This document shows positions 17,286 to 25,730 of a stretch of 64,000 nt of DNA, in pieces. The stretch's first letter is position 1; every line of letters begins with the position of its first letter. The position numbers were made by a program, and so were the translations under genes. The notes beneath the pieces are model-generated. The model did not search any database and was not told where the DNA came from. It saw nothing but the letters and a program-made list of their open reading frames with translations. The stretch comes from Bacteroidales bacterium. GTDB taxonomy: Bacteria > Bacteroidota > Bacteroidia > Bacteroidales > UBA932. Location of the stretch: assembly GCA_017546605.1 (NCBI GenBank), contig JAFYSH010000019.1, forward strand, positions 1 through 64,000, written 5' to 3'.

Positions 17286-18497
17286 TCACTCACAATGCAA
17301 AGCCTCATTAGGCACAAGTAAGGCGGCACGACTCGAGGGCAAGTATCCCGATAAAAGCGCCACTGAGCAACATAAGAAAAAAGACCCGGGCAACCACAAT
17401 CCCGGAAGCACAAAAGGACAGACAAACCAACGGGATAAAATCCACCCCATCACCAAACCCAATATAAGACCACCGGCTCCCCCCAAACCTCCCATCAACA
17501 ATGCCTCCATCAAAAACTGAGTACGAATCTGCGCTGCAGTAGCTCCCAACGCCCTCCTCAGACCAATCTCTGGGGTACGATCCCGCACAGCGACCAGCAT
17601 CATATTCATCAAGCCCACTGCAGCCCCCAACAAAGCCAAACCGGCAATCCACCACGAAACATGAGAGATAGTACGCAAGGATGCCTGCAAATCTGCCAAC
17701 ATCCGATCGTGTTGTCGAATCGTAAAATTATCGACCTGTAAGGGCGTCAAATGACGAATTTGCCGAAATTGGAGACGTGCCGATTCCAAACAATCCTCAG
17801 GATCGGTCTCCTTACCATGTACCCCACTCAGATCAGGAGAAAATCCGATTTCATAACTTACTCCCTGCAATACACGCGAAGCCACTAACACAGATCGGTC
17901 CAAATCCAGACCACCGGCCGAGGCGGCCAACACACCCACGACACAATAACGATAACGCCCATAAACGATCCATTTACCCAAAGCAGCATCCTCCCCAAAC
18001 AATTGCTTTGCCACCGTTACTCCGACCAAGGCAAAAGGTGCATTGGAACGTACCTCTTCCGAAGTAAAATTTCTTCCGCGCTCCAATCCCAAACAATACA
18101 AATCCAAAAAATGCTCATCAACGCTATAGAAATCAACATTGGGAGCAGTAGATCGACCAGCACAACTGAATGCAACAGTCCCAATACGACTATACCCCGA
18201 AACGATTCCCGGAAAATCAAAGACCTGAGAAAACAAGCGGACCTCACCCGAAGAGATACTCGGCTGATCCTGTGCCGCATAAAAATAAAAAGAATGGGTA
18301 CCCAGATGAGCATACTTCCCCGACAGAGAAACTCGAAGGGCCTGAGTTGCGGTCATCATCCCCACCAACGCAGAAACCCCGACAACCAACATTCCAATGG
18401 TCAAAACCGAACGATATCCATTGCTTCGAATGGCCCGACAAGCAACCCGCAAAAGTTCACCTGTCTGAAACAACCCCACAAAAATCACACGCCACAT
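17286..18497 (-). CDS. MacB/FtsX-type ABC transporter permease (orphan)
   Basis: This 403-residue protein has the MacB permease layout: an N-terminal membrane helix (about 32-54), a periplasmic MacB-PCD-like domain (about 60-265), then three helices at about 275-300, 328-350 and 360-385. The FtsX-family block VRDRTPEIGLRRALGAT is at about 305-321. Such permeases export lipoproteins or peptides, or transmit mechanical signals, together with an ABC ATPase. No ATPase or membrane-fusion gene is adjacent, so its partner must be elsewhere. The gene lies 36 bp upstream of the lipoprotein promoter and has the same orientation. Confidence 0.85.
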   Translation of the reverse strand: MWRVIFVGLFQTGELLRVACRAIRSNGYRSVLTIGMLVVGVSALVGMMTATQALRVSLSGKYAHLGTHSFYFYAAQDQPSISSGEVRLFSQVFDFPGIVSGYSRIGTVAFSCAGRSTAPNVDFYSVDEHFLDLYCLGLERGRNFTSEEVRSNAPFALVGVTVAKQLFGEDAALGKWIVYGRYRYCVVGVLAASAGGLDLDRSVLVASRVLQGVSYEIGFSPDLSGVHGKETDPEDCLESARLQFRQIRHLTPLQVDNFTIRQHDRMLADLQASLRTISHVSWWIAGLALLGAAVGLMNMMLVAVRDRTPEIGLRRALGATAAQIRTQFLMEALLMGGLGGAGGLILGLVMGWILSRWFVCPFVLPGLWLPGSFFLCCSVALLSGYLPSSRAALLVPNEALHCE

Positions 18498-18520
18498 ATT
18501 CTATAAAAATTTCAATGCGT

Positions 18521-18556
18521 AAAAATAGGAAATCTTCGTGGTTTCTCCTATTTTTG
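18521..18556. promoter_or_regulatory. inverted repeat covering the candidate rluB-like gene promoter
   Basis: AAAAATAGGA (18521-18530) is repeated perfectly inverted as TCCTATTTTT (18546-18555) around a 15-bp spacer. The right arm overlaps TATTTTTG (18549-18556), a candidate -7 element 27 bp before the rightward pseudouridine synthase. It might be an operator or a hairpin; chance is possible in AT-rich DNA. Confidence 0.4.
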
Positions 18557-18583
18557 CGCCCAAATACACGATTCAAAACCAAG

Positions 18584-19753
18584 ATGAAAAAGACCCATAC
18601 CGATCATCGAACCAACCGCCGTACGTTCGAGAATGACCGTCACGAAAGTCGGTTCAAAAGTAATTTCCGTCAGAAAGAACAATCTGGAGACAAACCCAAA
18701 CGCAGTTCTAGCTTTGGAGAACGCAGTGAACGCAGCAGCCGCTTCGAAAAAGATGAAAAATTCTCCCGTTCCGGAGGAAGAGACCGTCGTTTTGACCGCA
18801 GCGAAAAAGACCGTCGCTTTGACCGCAGCGAGAAAGACCGTCGTTTTGACCGTCCCGAAAAAGATCGTCGTTTCGACCGAGCTGAAAAGAGCCGTCGCTT
18901 TGATCGTTCAGAAAAAGACGGTCGTTTTGAGCGCACAGAAAAAGACCAACGCTTCAAAAACAACTTTGTGCGAAATGAACGTCCCGCCCGTCGTCCCAAG
19001 ACTGAGAAACAAATTCTCAGCCAAGAATTTAACGGTCAAATCCGTCTCAACAAGTTCATCGCAAACTCCGGAGTTTGCTCCCGTCGCGAAGCGGACGAGC
19101 TCATTGGCGCTGGAGTCGTAACCGTTAACGGTGAAGTAATTACAGAATTGGGCGTACGCATTAACCCGGACAAAGATGATATCCGTTTCAACGGTGAGCG
19201 TCTCCGTGGCGAAGAAAAGGTATATGTTCTGATGAATAAGCCCAAAGGCTATGTAACCACGACTTCAGATCCTCATGCGGATGCATGTGTAATGGATTTG
19301 ATTTCTCCGGACTTGTGTCCCCAACGGATTTTCCCGGTAGGCCGTTTGGACAAATCTACCACAGGAGTTCTGCTGCTGACCAACGACGGCGCATTGGCTG
19401 AAAAATTAACCCACCCGTCCTACAACCGAAAGAAAATCTACCATGTATTTTTGGACAAAAACTTGAAACGTCCCGATTTTGAAACCCTTTTGACCGGTTT
19501 CGATTTGGAAGACGGATTCATTGCTGCCGATGCACTTTCTTACATTGACGAACACGAAGACGAAGTTGGTATGGAAATCCACTCCGGCCGCAACCGAATC
19601 GTTCGCCGAATGTTTGAACACTTGGGTTACACCGTAAAGAAATTGGACCGCGTTTATTTCGCAGGCTTGACCAAGAAAAACCTCAAACGTGGCCAATGGA
19701 GATTTTTGACTGATAGCGAAGTAGTACTTCTCAAAAACGGTCAATATGAATAG
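18584..19753 (+). CDS. 16S/23S rRNA pseudouridine synthase (RsuA/RluB family) with repeat-rich N-terminal tail
   Basis: The ATG at 18584 gives 389 residues; earlier in-frame starts would overlap the divergent permease and are rejected. Residues 1-150 form a highly charged, probably disordered tail with six 9-residue repeats of the type DRRFDRSEK (67-120). An S4 RNA-binding domain follows (about 152-200, IRLNKFIANSGVCSRREADEL). The catalytic domain has PVGRLDKSTTGVLLLTNDG with Asp256, and RNRIVRRMFEHLGY near 322-335. It modifies a uridine in rRNA; RluB or RsuA specificity cannot be settled. Basic tails of this kind are common on Bacteroidota family members. It overlaps era by 8 bp. Confidence 0.93.
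   Translation: MKKTHTDHRTNRRTFENDRHESRFKSNFRQKEQSGDKPKRSSSFGERSERSSRFEKDEKFSRSGGRDRRFDRSEKDRRFDRSEKDRRFDRPEKDRRFDRAEKSRRFDRSEKDGRFERTEKDQRFKNNFVRNERPARRPKTEKQILSQEFNGQIRLNKFIANSGVCSRREADELIGAGVVTVNGEVITELGVRINPDKDDIRFNGERLRGEEKVYVLMNKPKGYVTTTSDPHADACVMDLISPDLCPQRIFPVGRLDKSTTGVLLLTNDGALAEKLTHPSYNRKKIYHVFLDKNLKRPDFETLLTGFDLEDGFIAADALSYIDEHEDEVGMEIHSGRNRIVRRMFEHLGYTVKKLDRVYFAGLTKKNLKRGQWRFLTDSEVVLLKNGQYE
18782..18958 (+). repeat. 27-bp in-frame tandem repeat encoding DRRFDRSEK units
   Basis: Six full 27-bp units (18782-18943) and a partial seventh run in frame with the pseudouridine synthase. The first two or three units differ by few bases, while later ones diverge mostly at silent or conservative sites. 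This suggests selection for the encoded Arg/Asp/Phe pattern. Confidence 0.9.
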
Positions 19754-20645
19754 TCCGAAACAACCGTTGCACCGGGCTGGTTTTGTCAACATCATTGGCA
19801 ATCCCAATGTCGGAAAGTCCACACTGATGAACGCCCTGGTGGGTGAACGCCTGTCCATCGTTACGGCTAAAGCACAAACAACCCGTCACCGGATCATGGG
19901 CATTGTCAATGGTCCGGACTACCAAATTGTCTATTCCGACACCCCCGGAATTCTGAAACCCTCCTACAAACTACAGGAGAGCATGATGAATTTTGTGGAT
20001 GTTGCCATCGGCGATGCTGACATCATCCTCTATGTAACGGACGTTGTCGAGAAAAAAGACAAGAACGAAGAATACATCACCAAGCTCAATCTCCTGGACT
20101 GTCCGGTACTCATTGTGATCAACAAGATCGATACGAGCACTCAGGACGAGGTGATGCAGTTGGCTGCTTGGTGGAAAGAACGGGTACCCAAAGCTGAGAT
20201 CTTCCTGGCTTCAGCCCTGGAAAAGTTCAACTTAACCCCAATCTTTGACCGCATTGTCGAGCTGCTGCCCACCAACGAGGCCTGGTATGATAAGGACACC
20301 TTGACCGACCGAAACCTGCGGTTTTTTGCTTCCGAAATCATCCGCGAAAAGATTTTATTGAACTACAACAAGGAAATCCCTTATTGTACCGAAGTGGTGA
20401 TCGAGGAATTCAAGGAACACGCAGACCGTTATGACATTCGAGCCATCATCAATGTCATGCGGGACTCCCAAAAAGGCATCATCATTGGCGCAAAGGGCAG
20501 TTCGCTCAAACGTGTCGGCATCCAATCCCGAGAAGATATGGAAGAATTCTTTGAAAAGAAAGTCTTTTTGGAGTTGTATGTAAAAGTCAATCCTGATTGG
20601 CGCGAAGACAAGCGAAAACTGAAAGCCTTTGGCTATATCAATTAA
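19746..20645 (+). CDS. era: GTPase Era
   Basis: Era is a GTPase needed for 16S rRNA maturation and 30S assembly. The 299-residue protein has G1 GNPNVGKS (18-25), G3 DTPGI near 60, G4 NKID near 124 and a C-terminal KH domain (about 220-290, with GIIIGAKGSSLKRVGIQSR). Length is typical. The ATG overlaps the end of the pseudouridine synthase gene, so two ribosome-biogenesis genes are coupled. The parC-like gene starts 21 bp after the stop. Confidence 0.97.
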   Translation: MNSPKQPLHRAGFVNIIGNPNVGKSTLMNALVGERLSIVTAKAQTTRHRIMGIVNGPDYQIVYSDTPGILKPSYKLQESMMNFVDVAIGDADIILYVTDVVEKKDKNEEYITKLNLLDCPVLIVINKIDTSTQDEVMQLAAWWKERVPKAEIFLASALEKFNLTPIFDRIVELLPTNEAWYDKDTLTDRNLRFFASEIIREKILLNYNKEIPYCTEVVIEEFKEHADRYDIRAIINVMRDSQKGIIIGAKGSSLKRVGIQSREDMEEFFEKKVFLELYVKVNPDWREDKRKLKAFGYIN

Positions 20646-20666
20646 CCCCAAATCCCCCCAAAGTTT

Positions 20667-23330
20667 ATGCGTACCGAAGAGTTGGACGACCTGAATGACG
20701 AATTGCTGGATGCTGAAGAAATCGTAGATACTGCAGAAACCGGAAAATACGACCGGTTGATTCGGGAAGGCGAAAAGAAATACAAAATATCCGGAATGTT
20801 CAAGGAATGGTTCTTGGACTATGCGTCCTATGTCATTCTGGATCGGGCAGTTCCACACATTTCAGATGGTCTCAAACCGGTACAGCGACGGATTCTGCAT
20901 GCGATGAAGAAAAGCGACGATGGACGCTACAACAAAGTGGCTAACATCGTTGGATCCACCATGCAATACCACCCCCACGGGGATGCTTCCATCAAAGATG
21001 CGTTGGTCCAACTCGGTCAAAAAGACCTATTGATCGACTGCCAGGGAAACTGGGGAAACATACTTACCGGTGACGACGCAGCTGCGGGCCGGTACATTGA
21101 AGCCCGCCTCTCCAAATTTGCCAACGAAGTGGTCTTCAATCCCAAGACAACGGAGTGGATGAGTTCGTACGATGGCCGCAACGAAGAACCGGTCAGCCTA
21201 CCCATCAAATTCCCGTTGTTATTGGCACAAGGCACCGAGGGAATTGCCGTCGGCCTTGCCTCCAAAATTCTTCCTCACAACTTCAACGAACTCATTGACG
21301 CCTCAATTGCCTACTTGAAAGGCGAGCCGTTTGAGCTTTATCCGGATTTCCCGACAGGCGGTCTGGCCGATGTCTCCCGTTACAACCGGGGCTGTCGCGG
21401 AGGCCAGGTACGCATCCGTTCGCGCATTGTCAAAGCGGACAAACGAACCTTGATCATCAAGGAAATCCCCTTTGGCAAGACAACCTCCATTCTCATTGAG
21501 TCCATCATCAAAGCCAATGACAAAGGAAAGATTAAGATTCGACGCATTGATGACAACACCGCTGAACAGGCAGAGATTGTCATCACCCTACCGAATGACG
21601 TCTCTCCCGACAAGACCATCGATGCGTTGTATGCCTGCACCGATTGTGAGGTATCCATTTCTCCAAATGCTTGTGTCATTATGGATAAGAAGCCGCACTT
21701 TATCGGTGTGGATGACATTCTGAAACACAGTACAGACCTGACCCTCAACCTACTCAAGCGAGAGTTGGAAATTCGCCTGGAAGAATTGGGCAATGCTTGG
21801 CATTACAATTCGTTGGAAAAAATATTCTTCGAGAATAAGGTGTACCGAATCCTGGAAAATGATGCCCGAAACTGGGAAGACCAACTACAAGATGTTTGGA
21901 AAAAAATGTTGGAATTCCAATCGATGTTACGCCTACCCATCACCTTGGAAGACATCCAAAAACTCGTCGAAAAGCCGGTACGAAAAATCTCACGCTTTGA
22001 CGTGAAAGCCGTAACCGACAAGATCTTGGGCATTGAAAAAGAAGAAGACGAAATCCGCAAACATTTGGCCGATATCGTCAATTATACCATTGCTTATTTC
22101 GAAAACCTGCGCAAGAAATACGGAGCCCGATACCCGCGCCGCACCGAACTCCTTTCCTTCGAAAACATCGAGGTCACCAAGGTGGTTGCCTCCAACGTGA
22201 AATTGTATGTAAACAAAGCTGACGGATTCATCGGAACATCTCCGAAGAAAATTGAAAACGCAGAATTCGTTTGCGATTGCGCAGATATCGACGACATCAT
22301 CATTTTCTTGAAAGATGGCCGTTACATCATCAAGAAAATTGGAGAAAAGGTCTTTGTAGATAAAAACATTCTCCACGTCGGCATTTTCAACCGTACCGAT
22401 ACCCGTACGGTTTACAACATCATCTACCGAGATGGTAAAAATGGCACCTACTTTGCCAAACGCTGCGCCATTACTGGCATTAGCCGGGACAAATGGTACA
22501 ACCTCACTAAAGGAACAGAAAATTCCACCATCCAATGGTTCTCAGCCAACCCGAATGGGGAGGCGGAATTGCTGAAGATCTACCTCCGACCTCGTCCGAA
22601 ATTGAAAAAGACCAACCTTGAGTTCAATTTTGCAGACCTGGCCATCAAGAATCGTGGATCAATGGGGAACATCGTCAGCAAGAACCCGATTCAAAAAATC
22701 CACCTCAAATCTGCAGGTGTCTCCACCATTGGCGGAAAACCCATTTGGTTTGACTGGGATATTCTCCGGCTGAATGAAGATGGACGAGGTGAATTGCTCG
22801 GTGAAATTACCGGACAAGAACACATCTTTGTACTCTGCGAAGATGGCACCTTCTACACCACCAGCACGGACTTGAGTTCCCGCTACCAAGGTAACATCAA
22901 AAAAATCTGCATCTTCGATCCCGAGCAAATTTATACCGCTTTGTATTGGGACGGCGAGGCTCAATGCTACTACCTCAAACGCTTCCAGGCTGAAGTCAGC
23001 GACAACCAAGTGCAACTCTTCATTGCGGAAGCCAAAGGTTCCTACTTAGTTGCTCTCTCCGAAGACCTATACCCCCAAGTAGAGGTACACTACATACAAA
23101 ACGGTCGACGGCCCAAAGAAACTGAACGAATTGATGTAGAAGAATTTATCGCAGTCAAAGGGTTCAAGGCAAAAGGAAAACGCATTACCACCCATCCGGT
23201 GGAACAAATTTCCTTCATTGAACCTTTGGAAAAAGAACCCGTCTGCGAACCCATACCCGAACAAGAGGACGAAATCACCGTAGAAGAAGACTTTCAACCT
23301 GGTGAAATCATTGACCTCACCCTGTTTTAA
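20667..23330 (+). CDS. parC: type IIA DNA topoisomerase subunit A (ParC-like)
   Basis: This 887-residue protein is a breakage-reunion subunit, most like the second Bacteroidota paralog annotated as topoisomerase IV subunit A. The N-terminal domain has YASYVILDRAVP near 49-60 and HPHGDASIKDALVQLGQ near 96-112; the catalytic tyrosine is Tyr143 in AAGRYIEARL. A coiled-coil tower lies near 370-480. The C-terminal half has beta-propeller-like blades, and the end is acidic. The QRDR Ser is naturally Ala in this paralog type (GDAS), so this does not indicate resistance. GyrA identity is less likely. It lies between era and aroK; parE is not in the window. Confidence 0.88.
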   Translation: MRTEELDDLNDELLDAEEIVDTAETGKYDRLIREGEKKYKISGMFKEWFLDYASYVILDRAVPHISDGLKPVQRRILHAMKKSDDGRYNKVANIVGSTMQYHPHGDASIKDALVQLGQKDLLIDCQGNWGNILTGDDAAAGRYIEARLSKFANEVVFNPKTTEWMSSYDGRNEEPVSLPIKFPLLLAQGTEGIAVGLASKILPHNFNELIDASIAYLKGEPFELYPDFPTGGLADVSRYNRGCRGGQVRIRSRIVKADKRTLIIKEIPFGKTTSILIESIIKANDKGKIKIRRIDDNTAEQAEIVITLPNDVSPDKTIDALYACTDCEVSISPNACVIMDKKPHFIGVDDILKHSTDLTLNLLKRELEIRLEELGNAWHYNSLEKIFFENKVYRILENDARNWEDQLQDVWKKMLEFQSMLRLPITLEDIQKLVEKPVRKISRFDVKAVTDKILGIEKEEDEIRKHLADIVNYTIAYFENLRKKYGARYPRRTELLSFENIEVTKVVASNVKLYVNKADGFIGTSPKKIENAEFVCDCADIDDIIIFLKDGRYIIKKIGEKVFVDKNILHVGIFNRTDTRTVYNIIYRDGKNGTYFAKRCAITGISRDKWYNLTKGTENSTIQWFSANPNGEAELLKIYLRPRPKLKKTNLEFNFADLAIKNRGSMGNIVSKNPIQKIHLKSAGVSTIGGKPIWFDWDILRLNEDGRGELLGEITGQEHIFVLCEDGTFYTTSTDLSSRYQGNIKKICIFDPEQIYTALYWDGEAQCYYLKRFQAEVSDNQVQLFIAEAKGSYLVALSEDLYPQVEVHYIQNGRRPKETERIDVEEFIAVKGFKAKGKRITTHPVEQISFIEPLEKEPVCEPIPEQEDEITVEEDFQPGEIIDLTLF

Positions 23331-23342
23331 ACCGCACATTCC

Positions 23343-23867
23343 ATGATTATTTCCTTGATTGGCTTTATGGCCGCCGGCAAAACCACCATGGGCTCGGCCC
23401 TGGCTCAGTCCCTACGATGCGAATTTGTGGACCTGGATCAATATATCGAAGAAAAAGAGGGCAAAACCATTGCTGAGATTTTTGTCCAGAACTCCGAATC
23501 TCACTTTCGGGAGTTGGAGGAAAAATACTTGGAAGACCTGCTGGAAGAGCATATTTCGGACAACCCGGAGACCTTGGAAGACAGTGCGGCCCCCAAATGT
23601 ACCCTCGTACTTTCTGTAGGCGGAGGTTGTGTAATGAGCGACCTTTGTGCGGAACTCCTGGAACGCTTTACCTACTGCATCTACTTGGAATGTGATTTCC
23701 AAACCCTCTTTGCCCGCTTGAGCCAGCCGGAAGAACAAGCCAAACGTCCTTTGGTGACCGATGCTGCCCAAAGCGCACAAATGCAGGAGCACCTGGAAAA
23801 AATATTCCGGCAACGTGAACCACGCTACCGGAAACTAGCTCGTAAGACCATCCAAATCGGAGGTTAG
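23343..23867 (+). CDS. aroK: shikimate kinase
   Basis: It phosphorylates shikimate to shikimate-3-phosphate in aromatic amino acid synthesis. The 174-residue protein has Walker A GFMAAGKTT (7-15), the shikimate-binding DLDQYIEEKEGKTIAEIF segment (about 31-48), FRELEEKYL (about 57-65) and the VGGGCV Walker-B-like segment near 94-99. An acidic insertion of about 15 residues precedes VGGG. The lid region has RPLV near 139. The stop codon overlaps that of recJ by 4 bp on the opposite strand. The aroE gene is 6 kb away in another operon. Confidence 0.93.
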   Translation: MIISLIGFMAAGKTTMGSALAQSLRCEFVDLDQYIEEKEGKTIAEIFVQNSESHFRELEEKYLEDLLEEHISDNPETLEDSAAPKCTLVLSVGGGCVMSDLCAELLERFTYCIYLECDFQTLFARLSQPEEQAKRPLVTDAAQSAQMQEHLEKIFRQREPRYRKLARKTIQIGG

Positions 23868-25597
23868 AAAAGATCGTCCCGCTTCTTGATGTCTTTCACC
23901 ATCAATTGGATATTTGCGATACCCCGGTAATAGTTTTCCGCAATGGAATAACAAATGTCCACAGGATTTCCACTTTGCAAGTGATCAAAATATTCTGAAC
24001 GATTGAATGCAATGGCTGAGATGTAGCGATACGGCTCATCCTCTTGAATCAACTCCAACTTCATGTGACCGTTATCAGCTCCCACCAAGCGTCCGTTTCC
24101 ATTGTCATACACATTGGAGGTTTCAAATACGGGAGAAGCATTGCCCGGTCCAAAGGGTTGGAACTGTTTGAGTATCCGGAAGAATTTCGGAGTAATCTGC
24201 TTGAAATCCAACTTCGCATCAATGGTCACCAGAGGTGTCAATTGCTCCTCTGTAATCTTGGAAGCCACAAAAGCCTCAAAACGCTCACAGAACATCGGAA
24301 GATTCTCCAAACGCAAGGTCAAACCGGCTGCATACATATGGCCGCCAAAGTTTTCCAACAAATCCGAACAACTTTCAATGGCATCATACAAGTCAAAACC
24401 CGGAATGCTTCGCGCTGACCCGGTAATAAAGCCATTTGACTGGGTCAAGACAATCGTCGGACGATAATAGGTTTCCACCAAGCGAGACGCAACAATACCC
24501 ACCACTCCTTTGTGCCATACCGGATTAAATACAATGGTAGATTTCTTCTTGGCAAAGCCCGGTGAGTTTTTCACCATCTGCACTGCCTCATAGGTAATCT
24601 CACGGTCAATGTTCTTCCGATCGTTGTTGTGTGTATTGATGGTATTTCCAATGGTCTTGGCCTCTTCATCGTTCCGAGAAATCAACAAATCCACAGCAGT
24701 ACGACCCGATTGCATACGCCCTGCGGCATTGATGCGCGGACCAATCTTGAAAACGATATCATCAATGGTAATCCGGTGCTTCTCCAATCCCGAAAGTTTG
24801 ATGATCGACAACAGTCCCTTACGAGGACTCTCATTCAATCGTTCCAAACCATAATAGGCCAAAATTCGGTTTTCTCCGGTCACAGATACCAAGTCTGAAG
24901 CAATACTGACCACAACCAGGTCCAGCAAAGTAATCACCCATTCAAAAGGCAAAGACTTGCGGATACCATAAGCCTGTACCAATTTAAAACCGACACCACA
25001 ACCGGATAAATCGTCAAAAGGATATTGGCAATCCGTCCGTTTCGGGTCCAATACTGCGACTGCTTCCGGAAGATTTTCATCCGGGAGGTGGTGATCACAA
25101 ATGATAAAATCGATTCCCCGCTGCTTGGCATAAGCCACCTTCTCAATATCTTTGATCCCACAATCCAGGGCCACAATCAGTGTGTAGCCATTGTCTGCAG
25201 CATAATCGATTCCTTTATAGGAGATACCATACCCCTCATCGTAACGATCCGGGATGTAGTAATCCGAATTGGCGTTAAAATTCTTTATAAAAGAGTAGAA
25301 CAAGGCTACTGCAGTAGTCCCATCCACATCATAATCCCCATAAATCAAGACTTTTTCACCTTGATTGATCGCCTGATCCAAGCGTGCAACCGCTTTGTCC
25401 ATGTCCTTCATCAAAAAAGGATCGTGCAATTTGGACAAATCCGGCCGGAAGAAATTTCTCGCTTCTTCGTACGTACAAATATTGCGTTGGACCAACAATT
25501 CCGCCAACACCCGATCGACCGCCAAATCAGCAGCCAATTTATCCACCAGCGCAGGATCTGAGGACGCCTTTGTTATCCATTTTTTATCAATTGCCAT
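23864..25597 (-). CDS. recJ: single-stranded-DNA-specific exonuclease RecJ
   Basis: RecJ is the 5'-3' single-strand exonuclease of RecF-pathway recombination and base-excision or mismatch repair. The protein is 577 residues from the ATG at 25597. It has the DHH-family motifs DYDVDGTTA (88-96), ALDCGI near 143-148 and CDHH (167-170). The DHHA1 signature VASRLVETYYRPTIVL and GGHMYAAGLTL follow in the second half, then an OB-fold. The upstream TTG at 25606 overlaps the -7 promoter element and is not used. The ATG is only six bases from that element, so the mRNA may be leaderless. Confidence 0.96.
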   Translation of the reverse strand: MAIDKKWITKASSDPALVDKLAADLAVDRVLAELLVQRNICTYEEARNFFRPDLSKLHDPFLMKDMDKAVARLDQAINQGEKVLIYGDYDVDGTTAVALFYSFIKNFNANSDYYIPDRYDEGYGISYKGIDYAADNGYTLIVALDCGIKDIEKVAYAKQRGIDFIICDHHLPDENLPEAVAVLDPKRTDCQYPFDDLSGCGVGFKLVQAYGIRKSLPFEWVITLLDLVVVSIASDLVSVTGENRILAYYGLERLNESPRKGLLSIIKLSGLEKHRITIDDIVFKIGPRINAAGRMQSGRTAVDLLISRNDEEAKTIGNTINTHNNDRKNIDREITYEAVQMVKNSPGFAKKKSTIVFNPVWHKGVVGIVASRLVETYYRPTIVLTQSNGFITGSARSIPGFDLYDAIESCSDLLENFGGHMYAAGLTLRLENLPMFCERFEAFVASKITEEQLTPLVTIDAKLDFKQITPKFFRILKQFQPFGPGNASPVFETSNVYDNGNGRLVGADNGHMKLELIQEDEPYRYISAIAFNRSEYFDHLQSGNPVDICYSIAENYYRGIANIQLMVKDIKKRDDLF

Positions 25598-25603
25598 AGT
25601 CCG

Positions 25604-25635
25604 CAAATTTAACAGAATTGATGGGTAAAAACAAA
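25604..25635 (-). promoter_or_regulatory. recJ promoter (TTTG-N20-TAnnTTTG) touching the start codon
   Basis: On the minus strand TTTG (25635-25632) is followed after 20 bp by TAAATTTG (25611-25604). Six bases separate it from the recJ ATG. The expected transcription start is therefore at or within a few bases of the start codon. Confidence 0.75.
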
Positions 25636-25730
25636 AAAAACAATATTTTTACAAAAATCACTCAAATAATTGAAAAAATATACTTAGTTTCGCATTCAAT
25701 TGGAAAATTATTTAGAAACAATTTAATACC

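Noticed and set aside
18170..18583. 5' extension of the pseudouridine synthase frame
   Set aside because: It overlaps the divergent permease gene on the other strand and shows no family similarity; the ATG at 18584 fits the promoter and family.
18782..18958. Regular repeats that could be mistaken for a CRISPR array or satellite
   Set aside because: The units are contiguous 27-bp in-frame codons of a protein tail, with no spacers.
20940..21000. Quinolone-resistance change in the ParC-like subunit (Ala at the GyrA Ser83 position)
   Set aside because: The GDAS sequence is, to my knowledge, native to this Bacteroidota paralog and does not by itself show resistance.
25598..25606. TTG start for recJ three codons upstream
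   Set aside because: The TTG overlaps the -7 promoter element, so it is unlikely to be in the mRNA.
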